From the NCBI GenBank assembly GCA_026986155.1, contig JALSPC010000117.1, positions 1 through 34,576 on the forward strand: a stretch of 34,576 nucleotides of DNA, in the 5' to 3' direction. This document shows, piece after piece, positions 15,842 through 24,337 of this stretch (position 1 is the first letter of the stretch; every line of letters starts with the position of its first letter). The position numbers and the translations under genes are program-made. A model generated the notes under the pieces. That model did not search any database. It saw only the letters and a program-made list of their open reading frames with translations, and had not been told where the DNA came from. The DNA comes from a bacterium. GTDB lineage: Bacteria; Desulfobacterota; S145-22.

Positions 15842-16284
15842 CAAATCTCCAAGGCCTCCGGGCATGAAAGCGCCCCTTTGAGCGTTTCAAAAAGGGGCGC
15901 TTTTTCAATGCCGGTGATAATGAAAAGATGCGAGGGACATGCGCAGTCGGTGCTTCCAAATCCCTCGACGGCGGTAATGCTGGGGATCCGGGCGAGGAGA
16001 CGCGCGACGTCGCATTCCCGCCGGACGGGAGACGGGAAGAGCCAGAGCGCCGCCGGCTGAAACGCGGGGAGGAGAGCGTCGATATGCCAGTGAGGCCTTT
16101 CAATGGGTTTCAGGTAGCGCCGGACCCTTCTTGCCAGCCCCCCCATGGCGGAGCCCACGTAGGCGTATGTTCCTGGGGGAAATGCGAGGGAACCGAGCCG
16201 TCCCACCTTCAGGACCCGTGGCTTCGGATTGCGCAGGACCAGGACGTAGCTTCCGGGCGTTTGAGGTATGTTTGAAGGGCGCAA
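15832..16284 (-). CDS. DUF123 GIY-YIG-like nuclease-fold protein
   Basis: A 150-residue protein of the DUF123 family, a GIY-YIG-like fold seen alone or fused to endonuclease III. Signatures are PGSYVLVLR, VGRLGSLAFPPGTYAYVGSA (the Y-V-G equivalent of GIY-YIG), LARRVRRYL, PHWHIDALL, and the C-terminal GFGSTDCACPSHLF. Whether it cuts DNA is not established for the family. It starts at a TTG nine nt after dacA with only a weak ribosome site, so coupling to dacA is likely. Its last codons carry the hairpin that terminates the oncoming ligase gene, and its stop lies 10 nt inside that gene. Confidence 0.8.
   Translation of the reverse strand: MRPSNIPQTPGSYVLVLRNPKPRVLKVGRLGSLAFPPGTYAYVGSAMGGLARRVRRYLKPIERPHWHIDALLPAFQPAALWLFPSPVRRECDVARLLARIPSITAVEGFGSTDCACPSHLFIITGIEKAPLFETLKGALSCPEALEICYS
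15867..15905 (+). terminator. Strong Rho-independent terminator after the acetoacetyl-CoA synthetase gene
   Basis: A 13-bp perfect stem (15867-15879 with 15891-15903, GC-rich core GCGCCCC/GGGGCGC) with an 11-nt loop ends in a run of five T's (15901-15905). It begins 26 nt after the ligase stop and lies wholly within the 3' coding end of the opposing DUF123 gene. Confidence 0.88.
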
Positions 16285-16293
16285 ACGCGTTGA

Positions 16294-17475
16294 TCAACTC
16301 TTCTTTTTGAAGAGGTTGAAAATAGACCAACCGGGCTTTTTGACATCCCTGCCGGCCACGAGGATGGTGGACCCCGCTGGCTTGTTGTCGATGTAAAACG
16401 AGGCCTCCCCTACCTTTTCATTGGTCTTGAAGGGCGGCTTGTCTTTCAGGATTTTCACCTTTTTTTTAATCTTCCTCCCAATCTCCACCACCACATCAAT
16501 GGTCTTGGACGCCACGAGAGGGAGCTTGACCACCTTGTCGGAGCCGAGCCTTACGTCGATGGTCTCAAGGGGTTTGCCCGCCTCGGCCAGGCGGATCCTC
16601 CGGTAATTGCGAAAGGCGTATTCCAACAGTTCTGTGACCTTTTTGTTCCTCAGCTTCGCGGTTGACGCCCCGAAGAGGCTGACAATGTAGCGTTGGTCTC
16701 CCCTCTTGGCGGTAGCCACCAGGTTGTAACCGGCCCTGTGGTAATAGCCCGTCTTCAGACCGTCCATTCCCGGGAAGTGTTTCAGGAGATGGTTGTGGCT
16801 CCGCATGATGAAGGTATTGTTGCGAAACCCGCGGACCTTTACGGCGGTGTACTTGAGGGTTTCCGGGTGTTTCAGGAGAAGGTAACGGGCGAGGATGGCC
16901 ATGTCCCGCGGCGTTGTCACGTCATGCACGTCGGGCCTGACGTAAAGTCCACTCACGCTGACGAAATGGGTATTTTTCATGTGCAGTTCGCGGGCCTTTT
17001 TGTTCATCAAATCCACGAAGGCGTCCGTGGATCCGGCAAGGTGTTCCGCCACGGCCACGCAGGCGTCGTTGGCGGACTGGATGAGTATGGCATAGAGGAG
17101 TTCATCCAGAGAAAATTTCTCTCCTTCTTTTAGAAAAACCTGGCTTCCCCCCATTTTCGCCGCCTTGCGTGACGTGGTAACGATTTCACTGAGTTTGGCC
17201 TTGCCTTGTTTGACAAAGTCGAGAGTTACGGCGACCAGCATGAGTTTCGAAACGGAAGCGGGTTCCACTTTGATGTCGGGATGATCCGCTTTGATGATAG
17301 TTCCGGTAAAGGCTTCCATGACCACGTAACCGCGGTAGGCGATTTGGGGTCTTTTCTGTCTCTTTGCCCGATGTCGTCTCGCAAACGATGGCGTAGAAGC
17401 AGCGAGTATAATAATGAAAAAAATGATGGCTTGCAGGATAAAAACAAATGAGTTCGAAGGGTGTTTTTTATTCAA
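16294..17475 (-). CDS. dacA: D-alanyl-D-alanine carboxypeptidase (PBP5/DacA family)
   Basis: A 393-residue S11-family penicillin-binding protein that trims the terminal D-Ala from peptidoglycan stem peptides in the periplasm. It has a signal peptide (1-32, hydrophobic core FVFILQAIIFFIIILAAS), the catalytic motifs SVSK (Ser74/Lys77), SAN (Ser134-Asn136) and KTG (241-243), a PBP5 C-terminal beta domain, and a C-terminal amphipathic tail (PGWSIFNLFKKKS) that would anchor it to the outer face of the inner membrane. The start is a TTG at 17475 with AAGGAA upstream; no better ATG precedes the signal peptide. Part of its 3' end occurs again as a relic at 10481-10596. Confidence 0.93.
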   Translation of the reverse strand: MNKKHPSNSFVFILQAIIFFIIILAASTPSFARRHRAKRQKRPQIAYRGYVVMEAFTGTIIKADHPDIKVEPASVSKLMLVAVTLDFVKQGKAKLSEIVTTSRKAAKMGGSQVFLKEGEKFSLDELLYAILIQSANDACVAVAEHLAGSTDAFVDLMNKKARELHMKNTHFVSVSGLYVRPDVHDVTTPRDMAILARYLLLKHPETLKYTAVKVRGFRNNTFIMRSHNHLLKHFPGMDGLKTGYYHRAGYNLVATAKRGDQRYIVSLFGASTAKLRNKKVTELLEYAFRNYRRIRLAEAGKPLETIDVRLGSDKVVKLPLVASKTIDVVVEIGRKIKKKVKILKDKPPFKTNEKVGEASFYIDNKPAGSTILVAGRDVKKPGWSIFNLFKKKS

Positions 17476-17675
17476 AGGGCCACTTTTCCTTTCTTGAATT
17501 ATTAAATAGTGTTATCCTTCATCCGGAATAATTTCTCCCGGCCGACATGTACCAGGAGGATGCTCATTCCCTATCAAACTTTAAAAAACGAGTCAAGAAA
17601 AGCGTGAAAAAATCTTCGGGATGGATTTCCCGCCACCGATTATCATGCTTCAATACATAGTCGAAATAAAATTCT

Positions 17676-17704
17676 TTGACGAAACTATGGTTATAGATTA
17701 GACT
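17676..17704 (+). promoter_or_regulatory. Candidate promoter of the PAS-GGDEF-HD-GYP gene
   Basis: TTGACG (17676-17681), a 17-nt spacer and TAGACT (17699-17704) lie 34 nt upstream of the ATG at 17739. The -35 box matches five of six bases and the -10 box four of six. Confidence 0.4.
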
Positions 17705-17738
17705 TGATAATAAAAGGTTTAAATTGTATCAAGCGGGG

Positions 17739-19508
17739 ATGAATATGGATAACAACTTCAACTTTCAAGAGATGTTAAAGGATTTTATTGAAAATATACC
17801 CATGGGATTGTTATGTCTCTCGGCGGGCATGGACCTGGTAAAAGAAAGCAGGGTTTTCAGAGAAATGATTGAGCGGTATGCCTCGCGATATCATGAGAAC
17901 GGGGGAGGGCTTCATGCGGCAATTCTCCAAGAGGTTCGAGAACGCATTGAGGCTGGAGAAGAATCGGGTAAGATCGGAATCCGCCTAAGAACGCACAAAC
18001 TCATCATGGACTACCGGGTGGGGCAACAGGAAAATCATCATGGTAATTACTATCTTGTCTCGATAAAAGACATCTCAGAACAAATGAAGGCGAAAGAGAT
18101 GCTCCAGAAGAGTGAGGCGGAGTATCGTTCTCTGGTGGAATCCACGGATGACAGCATTTACCTGGTGGACAGGCATGGGAAATATATCTTCATGAACGAG
18201 AAACATCTAAAAAGACTCAACCTGCAGAGAGATAAAATGGTAGGGTGCACATACGGCAGCCTTCATTCCGAAGATGAGACAAAAGTATTTTTAAACCTGG
18301 TAGAATCTGTTTTCAAAAACGGAAGCTCGATACACCATGAACATGTAAGCAACAGAGATAACCGGATCTTTTTGAGAACCTTGAGCCCCATTAAGGATAT
18401 AAATGACAATGTCATCGCCGTTACGGTTATCTCCAAAGAGATTACAGAGCGTAAAAGGGTGGAAGAGAAGATGCGATACATGGCTTTTCACGACGCACTG
18501 ACGGGGCTTTACAACCGCGCGTATTTCGAAGAGGAGATGGCACGCCTTAACTCGGAAAGAAAATTCCCTGTCGCTATCATCATCCTTGATATCAATGGGT
18601 TGAAACGTGTCAATGATGCCATGGGACACAAGATGGGGGACGAGTTAATAAAAAGTGCGGCGAAGACGCTGGAATCCGTGTCCCGGAAAGGGGACGTGGT
18701 AGCGAGGATCGGGGGAGATGAATTCGCCGTGATTCTACCCCGGTGTGGCGAGAAAGCCGCCCGGGCCTTCTGCGACAGGTTCAGGGGCGCATGCCGTATC
18801 AAAAGCCTGAGTTTTGCGAGTCACTTGAACTTGAGTGTTTCGCTGGGATACGCGGTCCAGAATGGCCAATACAACGACATGGAAGAGGTTTTCAGAAAGG
18901 CGGACGCGAACATGTATGTGGATAAGATTTCGAAGGCCAGAGGCTGGAAGACCCGTAACGCTTCTACCGAAAAACCGATTACATCCGAGAAAGATCCACA
19001 TACCGAGAAACCAGGGGAGAGCCCTCAAGATCTGGCGGAGATCATGGGACGAGAACTGGGCCTCTTGGATCCCGAGGTGGAAAGATTGAAACTCCTCGCA
19101 TTGCTGCATGATATTGGGAAAATAACTGTCTTGGATAATATTCTTTTGAAACCTGGGAAATTAACGGAAGAAGAATGGGAAATCATGAAACGACATGTGG
19201 AAGAGGGATATCGTATAGCAATAATGATTCCCCAGATGGCTGCTGTCGCGGAGGAGATTCTACATCACCATGAACGCTGGGACGGAAAAGGGTATCCAGA
19301 TCGCTTGAAAGACGGCGAAATCCCATTGCTCTCCAGGATCGTCGCTATTATCGATGCCTATAATGCTATGATCAACAAGCGTGCATACAGGAAGGCGCTT
19401 TCTAAAAAAGAGGCCATCCAAAAGATAAAAGAATACGCGGGCATTAAGTTTGACCCATTTCTCGTGGAAAGATTTTTAGATATAATTGAAGAAAAGACCC
19501 ATAATTAA
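17739..19508 (+). CDS. PAS-GGDEF-HD-GYP hybrid, cyclic-di-GMP turnover protein
   Basis: A ~589-residue soluble signalling protein. From the N-terminus: a degenerate PAS-like region (about 15-120), a clear PAS domain (about 125-240, ending in ITERKRVEEKM), a GGDEF diguanylate cyclase domain (about 241-400) and an HD-GYP phosphodiesterase domain (about 430-585). The cyclase site GGDEF is intact, and RKGD five residues before it fits the product-inhibition I-site RxxD. The HD-GYP part keeps ALLHDIGK, HHHERWDGKGYP and conserved downstream residues. It lacks the usual leading His (H-x-x-RV segment) and has Asn for the second Asp of the later DxxD. TTG 17724, ATG 17739 and ATG 17745 are all possible starts. 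Confidence 0.87.
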   Translation: MNMDNNFNFQEMLKDFIENIPMGLLCLSAGMDLVKESRVFREMIERYASRYHENGGGLHAAILQEVRERIEAGEESGKIGIRLRTHKLIMDYRVGQQENHHGNYYLVSIKDISEQMKAKEMLQKSEAEYRSLVESTDDSIYLVDRHGKYIFMNEKHLKRLNLQRDKMVGCTYGSLHSEDETKVFLNLVESVFKNGSSIHHEHVSNRDNRIFLRTLSPIKDINDNVIAVTVISKEITERKRVEEKMRYMAFHDALTGLYNRAYFEEEMARLNSERKFPVAIIILDINGLKRVNDAMGHKMGDELIKSAAKTLESVSRKGDVVARIGGDEFAVILPRCGEKAARAFCDRFRGACRIKSLSFASHLNLSVSLGYAVQNGQYNDMEEVFRKADANMYVDKISKARGWKTRNASTEKPITSEKDPHTEKPGESPQDLAEIMGRELGLLDPEVERLKLLALLHDIGKITVLDNILLKPGKLTEEEWEIMKRHVEEGYRIAIMIPQMAAVAEEILHHHERWDGKGYPDRLKDGEIPLLSRIVAIIDAYNAMINKRAYRKALSKKEAIQKIKEYAGIKFDPFLVERFLDIIEEKTHN

Positions 19509-20171
19509 CAATTCCATTTAAAACTATATTTTAATTTGTAGATATTAATTATAAACCCATGTGAATCTATGGGATCTCGTCTGATTTACGTGTTTTATAT
19601 GGAGACAGATTCAGTTTAGCGCCGTCGTAAGGCACTTTACGCGCGCCAGCTGGAGGAACGCGAGAAACATTCAAGATTGAACGATAAATCATTCCATAGT
19701 TAAATCTTACCCTCAAGGTGCGGGGTAAGGAAACGTTGAGCAGCGAGATAGCAGAAAAAGGTCTTTCCTTGACAATGATTGGGTGAAAAGGTAGATTTTA
19801 GTAAATATGCGTTTATTGAAGATATAGGGGTTAAAGCGGGTTTTCCCTTGAATCATCAAGGGGAGAGAACCAAACCGATAAAGGATGCGGTGAGGATTCT
19901 TGGGGATGAACGGAAAACGCCACAAGAGGCTATTGCGGAGTGGGAATGTTTCAAGGGAAAACCGTCGATTTGTTCGATGGGATGGCTCCCCCGCGCGACG
20001 CTGGAATTTCACTGGTTGCCGTCAACATCATCGCATTATAATTGAGAGAAACACGAGTGTTTTGAATTTAAGCGTCCCGATTGTTAACGGGTTGTTGCAC
20101 GTTGGTGGGGAAAATGAATTTCGTTAAGGCTAAAAGCAGTTGAAATAGCAGTTTGCGCCCAAGGATATTCG
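19509..20171. other. 660-nt region without a convincing gene, possible gene remnants
   Basis: Two traces of coding sequence can be seen. One is a short frame at 19620-19700 reading RRRKALYARQLEEREKHSRL, which begins right after a stop and looks like a C-terminal tail. The other is an 88-codon frame (19779-20045, TTG start, no ribosome site) that I do not recognise. Two small hairpins occur (CCCAT/ATGGG at 19556-19573; CTTACCC/GGGTAAG at 19706-19729), neither followed by T's. The region must hold the mlaE promoter, but no box pair stands out. Confidence 0.5.
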
Positions 20172-20942
20172 ATGAAAAGCATTCTGAACACGATTGGAAT
20201 GGGGGTTATCAATATCGTCTCGGAAATGGGACGGATGATGCTCCTGTTCATCGAAAGCCTCCTCTGGGTCTTCCGTCCCCCCTACCGCCCCTTTTTGATT
20301 GTCAAGCAGATGGAGTTCGTGGGGGTCAAGTCCACCCTCGTAGTGATCATCACAGGCCTGTTCACGGGGGGCGTCCTGGCCCTGCAGACCTACTATGGAT
20401 TCAAGATGTTCAGCGCGGAAAGCCTCGTTGGGGCCACCGTAGGACTCAGTATGACCCGGGAATTGGGGCCCGTCCTGACCGGCCTGATGGTCACGGGGCG
20501 CGCGGGATCGGCCATGGCCGCGGAGATCGGAACCATGCGGGTGACGGAGCAGATCGACGCCCTCTCCGTCCTGGCTGTAAACCCGGTGGAATACCTGATC
20601 GTTCCGAGGATCGTGGCGGGCGTCATTATGCTGCCTGTTCTCACGGCCATCTCGGATTTCCTGGGAATTATCGGCGGCTATTTCGTGGGGGTCAATCTCC
20701 TTGGAATCAGTTCCGGGGCCTACATCAACAAACTGATCCAGTATGTGGACTTGAGTGACCTCTACAATGGGCTCGTCAAGGCGGCCTGCTTCGGGCTCAT
20801 CCTTGCCTTCGTCGGGTGTTACAAGGGATATTATACCACCGGCGGAGCGGAGGGCGTGGGGCGCTCGACGACCCAGGCGGTGGTCATGGCCTCGGCCATG
20901 ATCCTCATCGCGGACTATTTTCTCACGGCGTTGATGTTTTAG
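20172..20942 (+). CDS. mlaE: MlaE-type ABC transporter permease
   Basis: A 256-residue integral membrane protein of the MlaE/YrbE family, the permease of MCE-type lipid transporters that move phospholipid between the outer and inner membranes. Typical segments are MEFVGVKSTLVVIITGLFTGGVLALQ, the cytoplasmic coupling stretch LGPVLTGLMVTGRAGSAMAAEIGTMRVTEQIDAL, and the final CYKGYYTTGGAEGVGRSTTQAVV helix pair. AAGGA lies 7 nt before the ATG. The first gene of mlaE-mlaF-mlaD; the next gene starts 8 nt after its stop. Confidence 0.95.
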   Translation: MKSILNTIGMGVINIVSEMGRMMLLFIESLLWVFRPPYRPFLIVKQMEFVGVKSTLVVIITGLFTGGVLALQTYYGFKMFSAESLVGATVGLSMTRELGPVLTGLMVTGRAGSAMAAEIGTMRVTEQIDALSVLAVNPVEYLIVPRIVAGVIMLPVLTAISDFLGIIGGYFVGVNLLGISSGAYINKLIQYVDLSDLYNGLVKAACFGLILAFVGCYKGYYTTGGAEGVGRSTTQAVVMASAMILIADYFLTALMF

Positions 20943-20950
20943 GTGCCAAG

Positions 20951-21712
20951 ATGATTCGTCTCGTGAAACTGGAGAAATCATTTGGGTCTCAAAAGGTCCT
21001 GGACAAGCTGGATTTGACCATCGACGACGGGAAGGTAACGGTCATCATCGGCCGCAGCGGCGAGGGGAAAAGCGTCCTTCTGAAACACATTATCGGCCTG
21101 TTGCGTCCCGACGAGGGAGAAATATGGGTGGACGACAGTGAGATTACCCGCCTGAAACCGAGGGAGTTGAACAAGGTCCGGAGAAAATTCGGAATGCTGT
21201 TCCAGGAGGCGGCCCTGTTCGATTCCATGTCAGTAGGCGAGAACGTGGCCTTCCCCTTGCGGGAACACACAAAGAAAAAGGAATCGGAGATCCGCGAGAC
21301 CGTGGCCTCGCTCTTGAAAGAGGTGGGGCTTGAAGGAACGGAGGGAAAGATGCCTTCTCAACTCTCCGGCGGGATGCGAAAGCGGGTGGGGCTCGCGCGG
21401 GCCCTGGCGCTGAATCCCCAAATCGTTCTGTTCGACGAGCCCACCACGGGCCTCGACCCCATCATGACGGAGGCCATCGCTGACCTCATTTTGGAAACCA
21501 AGGAGAAATTTGGGATTACCGCGGTGGTCATCAGCCATGACCTTCCCCTCACGTTCAAGATAGCCGACGAGATAGCCATGCTTCACAAGGGAAAAATCAT
21601 CGAGAAGGCCCCGCCCCGCGAGTTTTCCCGGTCTGATTCCGAGATTATCCAGAAGTTTTTGAATGCGCAGAAACTCTCCATACCGAAAGGGAACGGGAGG
21701 GAGGAACCATGA
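20951..21712 (+). CDS. mlaF: MlaF-type ABC transporter ATPase
   Basis: A 253-residue ATP-binding subunit of the lipid importer. Walker A is GRSGEGKSVLLKH, the signature is LSGGMRKRVGLARAL, and Walker B with the D-loop is IVLFDEPTTGLDP, followed by the switch histidine in VVISHDL. The SGGM-R signature and the IGLLRPDEGEIWVDD segment are typical of MlaF. The ATG at 20951 is chosen because the fold starts there; the frame is open upstream inside mlaE without similarity. Its stop overlaps the mlaD start by 4 nt. Confidence 0.95.
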   Translation: MIRLVKLEKSFGSQKVLDKLDLTIDDGKVTVIIGRSGEGKSVLLKHIIGLLRPDEGEIWVDDSEITRLKPRELNKVRRKFGMLFQEAALFDSMSVGENVAFPLREHTKKKESEIRETVASLLKEVGLEGTEGKMPSQLSGGMRKRVGLARALALNPQIVLFDEPTTGLDPIMTEAIADLILETKEKFGITAVVISHDLPLTFKIADEIAMLHKGKIIEKAPPREFSRSDSEIIQKFLNAQKLSIPKGNGREEP

Positions 21713-22761
21713 AAAAGGAAAAAATCGCGTTGGAAGCCAAGGTTGGCATCTTTGTGCTGATCGGCTTGATCATCCTCTTTTACATGTCTTTTCGCATCGG
21801 CGAGATGGGAACGAAGCTGAAGGGGGGCTACCAAGTGACGACCGTTTTCGACTCGGTCACGGGGCTGACACCGGGTGCGGACGTGAATATCGCCGGGGTC
21901 CAGGTGGGAAAGGTTTCCTCGATTGAACTGCAGGGCGGCAAGGCGAAGGTGGTCATGACCATCAAAAAGAACGTGAAATTGGGAAAAAACGCCGTGGCGA
22001 AAATCCGGACACACGGCCTCATGGGAGACAAGTTCGTTTCCGTTGATCCCGGAGACCTGACCAAAGGAAGGATTCCGCCGGGCGGAGAGATCGCCAAAAC
22101 GGTTCCCACCGTCGACCTCGACCAATTGCTGAGCAACCTGGGAGATGTGGCGAAGGACCTGAAATCGGTCATGGATACCTTTCAAAACACTCTCGGGGGG
22201 AAGAAGGGGGAGAAATCCATCCAGAACATCGTAACCAATTTCGAGGAATTCAGCGCCAACATCAACAAGTTAATCAAGGACAACAGCGACCGGATTACCA
22301 CCATCGTCAAAAACTTTGAGGCCTTTTCCACAAAGCTTTCCAGGATTGACAAGAAGGCGAACACCCTTCTGGACAACCTGGTCACGGTTTCCCAGAACCT
22401 CAAGGAGGGCAAGGGGACCATCGGAAAACTCCTCGTGAGTGACGAACTCTATAACAAGCTAAACGATGCGGTGCAGGGATTCCACAAGATGTCCGTGAAA
22501 CTCAACAGCAACCAGGGAACCCTCGGGAAACTCATCAACGACCCCACGCTCTACGACGACGCGAAGAAGGCCCTGGCCAATCTGAAAGAGATCACCGCAA
22601 AGATAAATTCGGGCAAGGGAACCCTCGGGAAACTCGTGAACGACGAAACGCTCTATACCGAGGCGGAAAAGACCCTGAGGAAGGTCCAGATTGGGATGGA
22701 GGGCCTGGACGAACAGACCCCCATCATGGTTCTGTCCTCTATGTTCAGCCTCTTCTTTTGA
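21709..22761 (+). CDS. mlaD: MlaD-type MCE domain lipid-binding protein
   Basis: A 350-residue protein with one N-terminal membrane helix (about 12-28), an MCE domain (about 40-118, with TPGADVNIAGVQVGKV and GLMGDKFVSVDPG) and a long helical C-terminal region. MCE proteins form hexameric rings or tubes that carry phospholipid across the periplasm. The C-terminal half has three related copies, about 34 residues apart, of a GTLGKL-x-ND-x-x-LY motif (residues 234, 268 and 302). It is much longer than E. coli MlaD (about 180 residues), so the helical part may form a tube reaching further into the periplasm. ATGA overlap with mlaF. Confidence 0.92.
   Translation: MKKEKIALEAKVGIFVLIGLIILFYMSFRIGEMGTKLKGGYQVTTVFDSVTGLTPGADVNIAGVQVGKVSSIELQGGKAKVVMTIKKNVKLGKNAVAKIRTHGLMGDKFVSVDPGDLTKGRIPPGGEIAKTVPTVDLDQLLSNLGDVAKDLKSVMDTFQNTLGGKKGEKSIQNIVTNFEEFSANINKLIKDNSDRITTIVKNFEAFSTKLSRIDKKANTLLDNLVTVSQNLKEGKGTIGKLLVSDELYNKLNDAVQGFHKMSVKLNSNQGTLGKLINDPTLYDDAKKALANLKEITAKINSGKGTLGKLVNDETLYTEAEKTLRKVQIGMEGLDEQTPIMVLSSMFSLFF
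22408..22668 (+). repeat. Three in-frame GTLGKL-type repeats in mlaD
   Basis: The coding sequence has three copies of a ~102-nt unit beginning near 22408, 22510 and 22612, each encoding G-T-(I/L)-G-K-L, then a short stretch and LY. Copies two and three are the closest. Confidence 0.7.
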
Positions 22762-22858
22762 TGCCGGTTCCTGAATGGTCGGTGTCGCACGGAATAAATC
22801 TTCTTGCAAGGTGGGCAAAGCCATTGTGAGTATCCCGGAGTTCAATATCCAGGCGAAG

Positions 22859-24337
22859 ATGCGGAGAAGGATCTTTTTCCCATTTTTATTGCTGGCCGCC
22901 TTTTTCTTTTTTTCGGGGTCCCTTGTCGCTGGCGAACCGAGACCCATGCCCCTCATCACGAAATATGGATTCAGCCCCATCTTCGGTGTCCTGAAAGTGA
23001 AGTCTCCCTCCTACCGGGAATTCCAGGCCCTGGGCCCTTTCCTCTTCAGCAAACGTTCCAAGAAAGAAGAGATTTTCGGCCTCCGACCCCTCTTTTCCAA
23101 GAAGGTGGAGAGAGACACGGGGAACATCCGGTGGGATTTCTTGTATCCCCTCTCCCGGTTTCAAAGCGGCGAAAAGGATCAGAACTATTTCATCCTGTTC
23201 TATCGTTCTGACACCTACAAGAACAGCGACGCGGAGCGATTCTACTTCTTTCCCTTTTTCTGGGGAAAAACCAAAACGGGAAAAACCTACGGCGGTTTCT
23301 TTCCCTTTTACGGCCACCTGATAAACCGGTTTGAGAAAAAGGATATCCGGTTTGTCCTTTGGCCCCTCTACGCGCGTTCCGAGCGGGACGGCGTGGTCAA
23401 GACGCGTTACCTCTGGCCCTTTTTCACCAGTTACTCGGGAGAGAAGGGTGAGGGATTTCGCTTCTGGCCCTTTTTCGGCCATGAAGTCAAACGGGGATAC
23501 TATCAGAAAGACTTTGTCCTATGGCCCTTCTTCTTCAAGACAACGCTCGACCTGGACAAGAAGGAGCCCATCACTGCCAAGGGATTCTTCCCCTTTTACG
23601 TCAAGCGAAGCCGCCTCCCCGACTATCATGAAACGGTTTTTTTGTGGCCCATCTTTCGCCACGTGAGGAACGAAGCGTTTAACCGGACCCGGAACGACGC
23701 GTGGCCCATATACACGCGGGCCAAGAGCGATTACGAGAACTGGTTGCGGGTTTTCCCTTTTTACGTTCACCGAACGGCGCCGAATTACGAAAAACGGACG
23801 GTGCTGTGGCCGCTTTACCGGAACAAGCACTATTGGGAAGGCGACACGGAGGTGGACAACACCTTCTTTCTCATCTGGAGCCGGTTCCGCCACGAACGCA
23901 AACCGGGGGAACCCTGGGAAATCACCCGCCAGAACCTGTGGCCTATCTTTTGCGACGCCCGGTTGCGGGACGGCCGATCCTGGGCCTTTCCCGATCCCAT
24001 CCCCATCGTTTACGAAGGCTACCGGAGGAACTGGCGTCCCCTCTGGACCGCCTTCGGGGGATTCGAACGCCGGGGGATCCGTCGTTGGCGGTTTTTATGG
24101 GGATTGTATGACCATGTTGAGGCGGGGGAAGCCTCCCTGACCGATATCGCCGGCCTCGTCCAATGGGAAACGGAGGGAAAGGACGTGGCCCGGTTTTCAC
24201 TCTTGCAAGGACTTTTGAAATATGAGAATATGCGCGGGCATGCCAGCCTGAGGTTTTTCTTCCTTCCTTGGCGGGTGCGTTGGGACGCCACAGGGGGCGT
24301 GGAATGGCCGGAGGAGGAGTCATGGAGCCTGAGATGA
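22859..24337 (+). CDS. Secreted protein with many Trp-Pro-aromatic (WPFF/WPLY) repeats, function unknown
   Basis: A ~492-residue protein with a signal peptide (MRRRIFFPFLLLAAFFFFSGSLVAG). After it come about a dozen or more repeats, each built around an aromatic-Pro-aromatic core such as FLYPL, YFFPFFW, GFFPFY, LWPLY, YLWPFF, FWPFF, LWPIF, VFPFY and LWPLY, separated by 15-30 polar, charged residues. The alternation of short aromatic strands and charged turns suggests a beta-repeat fold, possibly outer-membrane or periplasmic. It directly follows mlaD and overlaps the fabH-like gene by 16 nt, so it is in the same transcript. I know no function for this architecture. An upstream GTG is a possible alternative start, but 22859 puts the signal peptide at the N-terminus. 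Confidence 0.75.
   Translation: MRRRIFFPFLLLAAFFFFSGSLVAGEPRPMPLITKYGFSPIFGVLKVKSPSYREFQALGPFLFSKRSKKEEIFGLRPLFSKKVERDTGNIRWDFLYPLSRFQSGEKDQNYFILFYRSDTYKNSDAERFYFFPFFWGKTKTGKTYGGFFPFYGHLINRFEKKDIRFVLWPLYARSERDGVVKTRYLWPFFTSYSGEKGEGFRFWPFFGHEVKRGYYQKDFVLWPFFFKTTLDLDKKEPITAKGFFPFYVKRSRLPDYHETVFLWPIFRHVRNEAFNRTRNDAWPIYTRAKSDYENWLRVFPFYVHRTAPNYEKRTVLWPLYRNKHYWEGDTEVDNTFFLIWSRFRHERKPGEPWEITRQNLWPIFCDARLRDGRSWAFPDPIPIVYEGYRRNWRPLWTAFGGFERRGIRRWRFLWGLYDHVEAGEASLTDIAGLVQWETEGKDVARFSLLQGLLKYENMRGHASLRFFFLPWRVRWDATGGVEWPEEESWSLR

Noticed and set aside
16282-16330. Alternative upstream starts for the DUF123 gene inside dacA
   Set aside because: The family similarity begins at the PGSYVL segment, right after the TTG at 16284; longer readings add unrelated residues.
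19706-19729. 7-bp hairpin CTTACCC/GGGTAAG as a possible terminator
   Set aside because: There is no T run after it, and it is 200 nt beyond the nearest stop.
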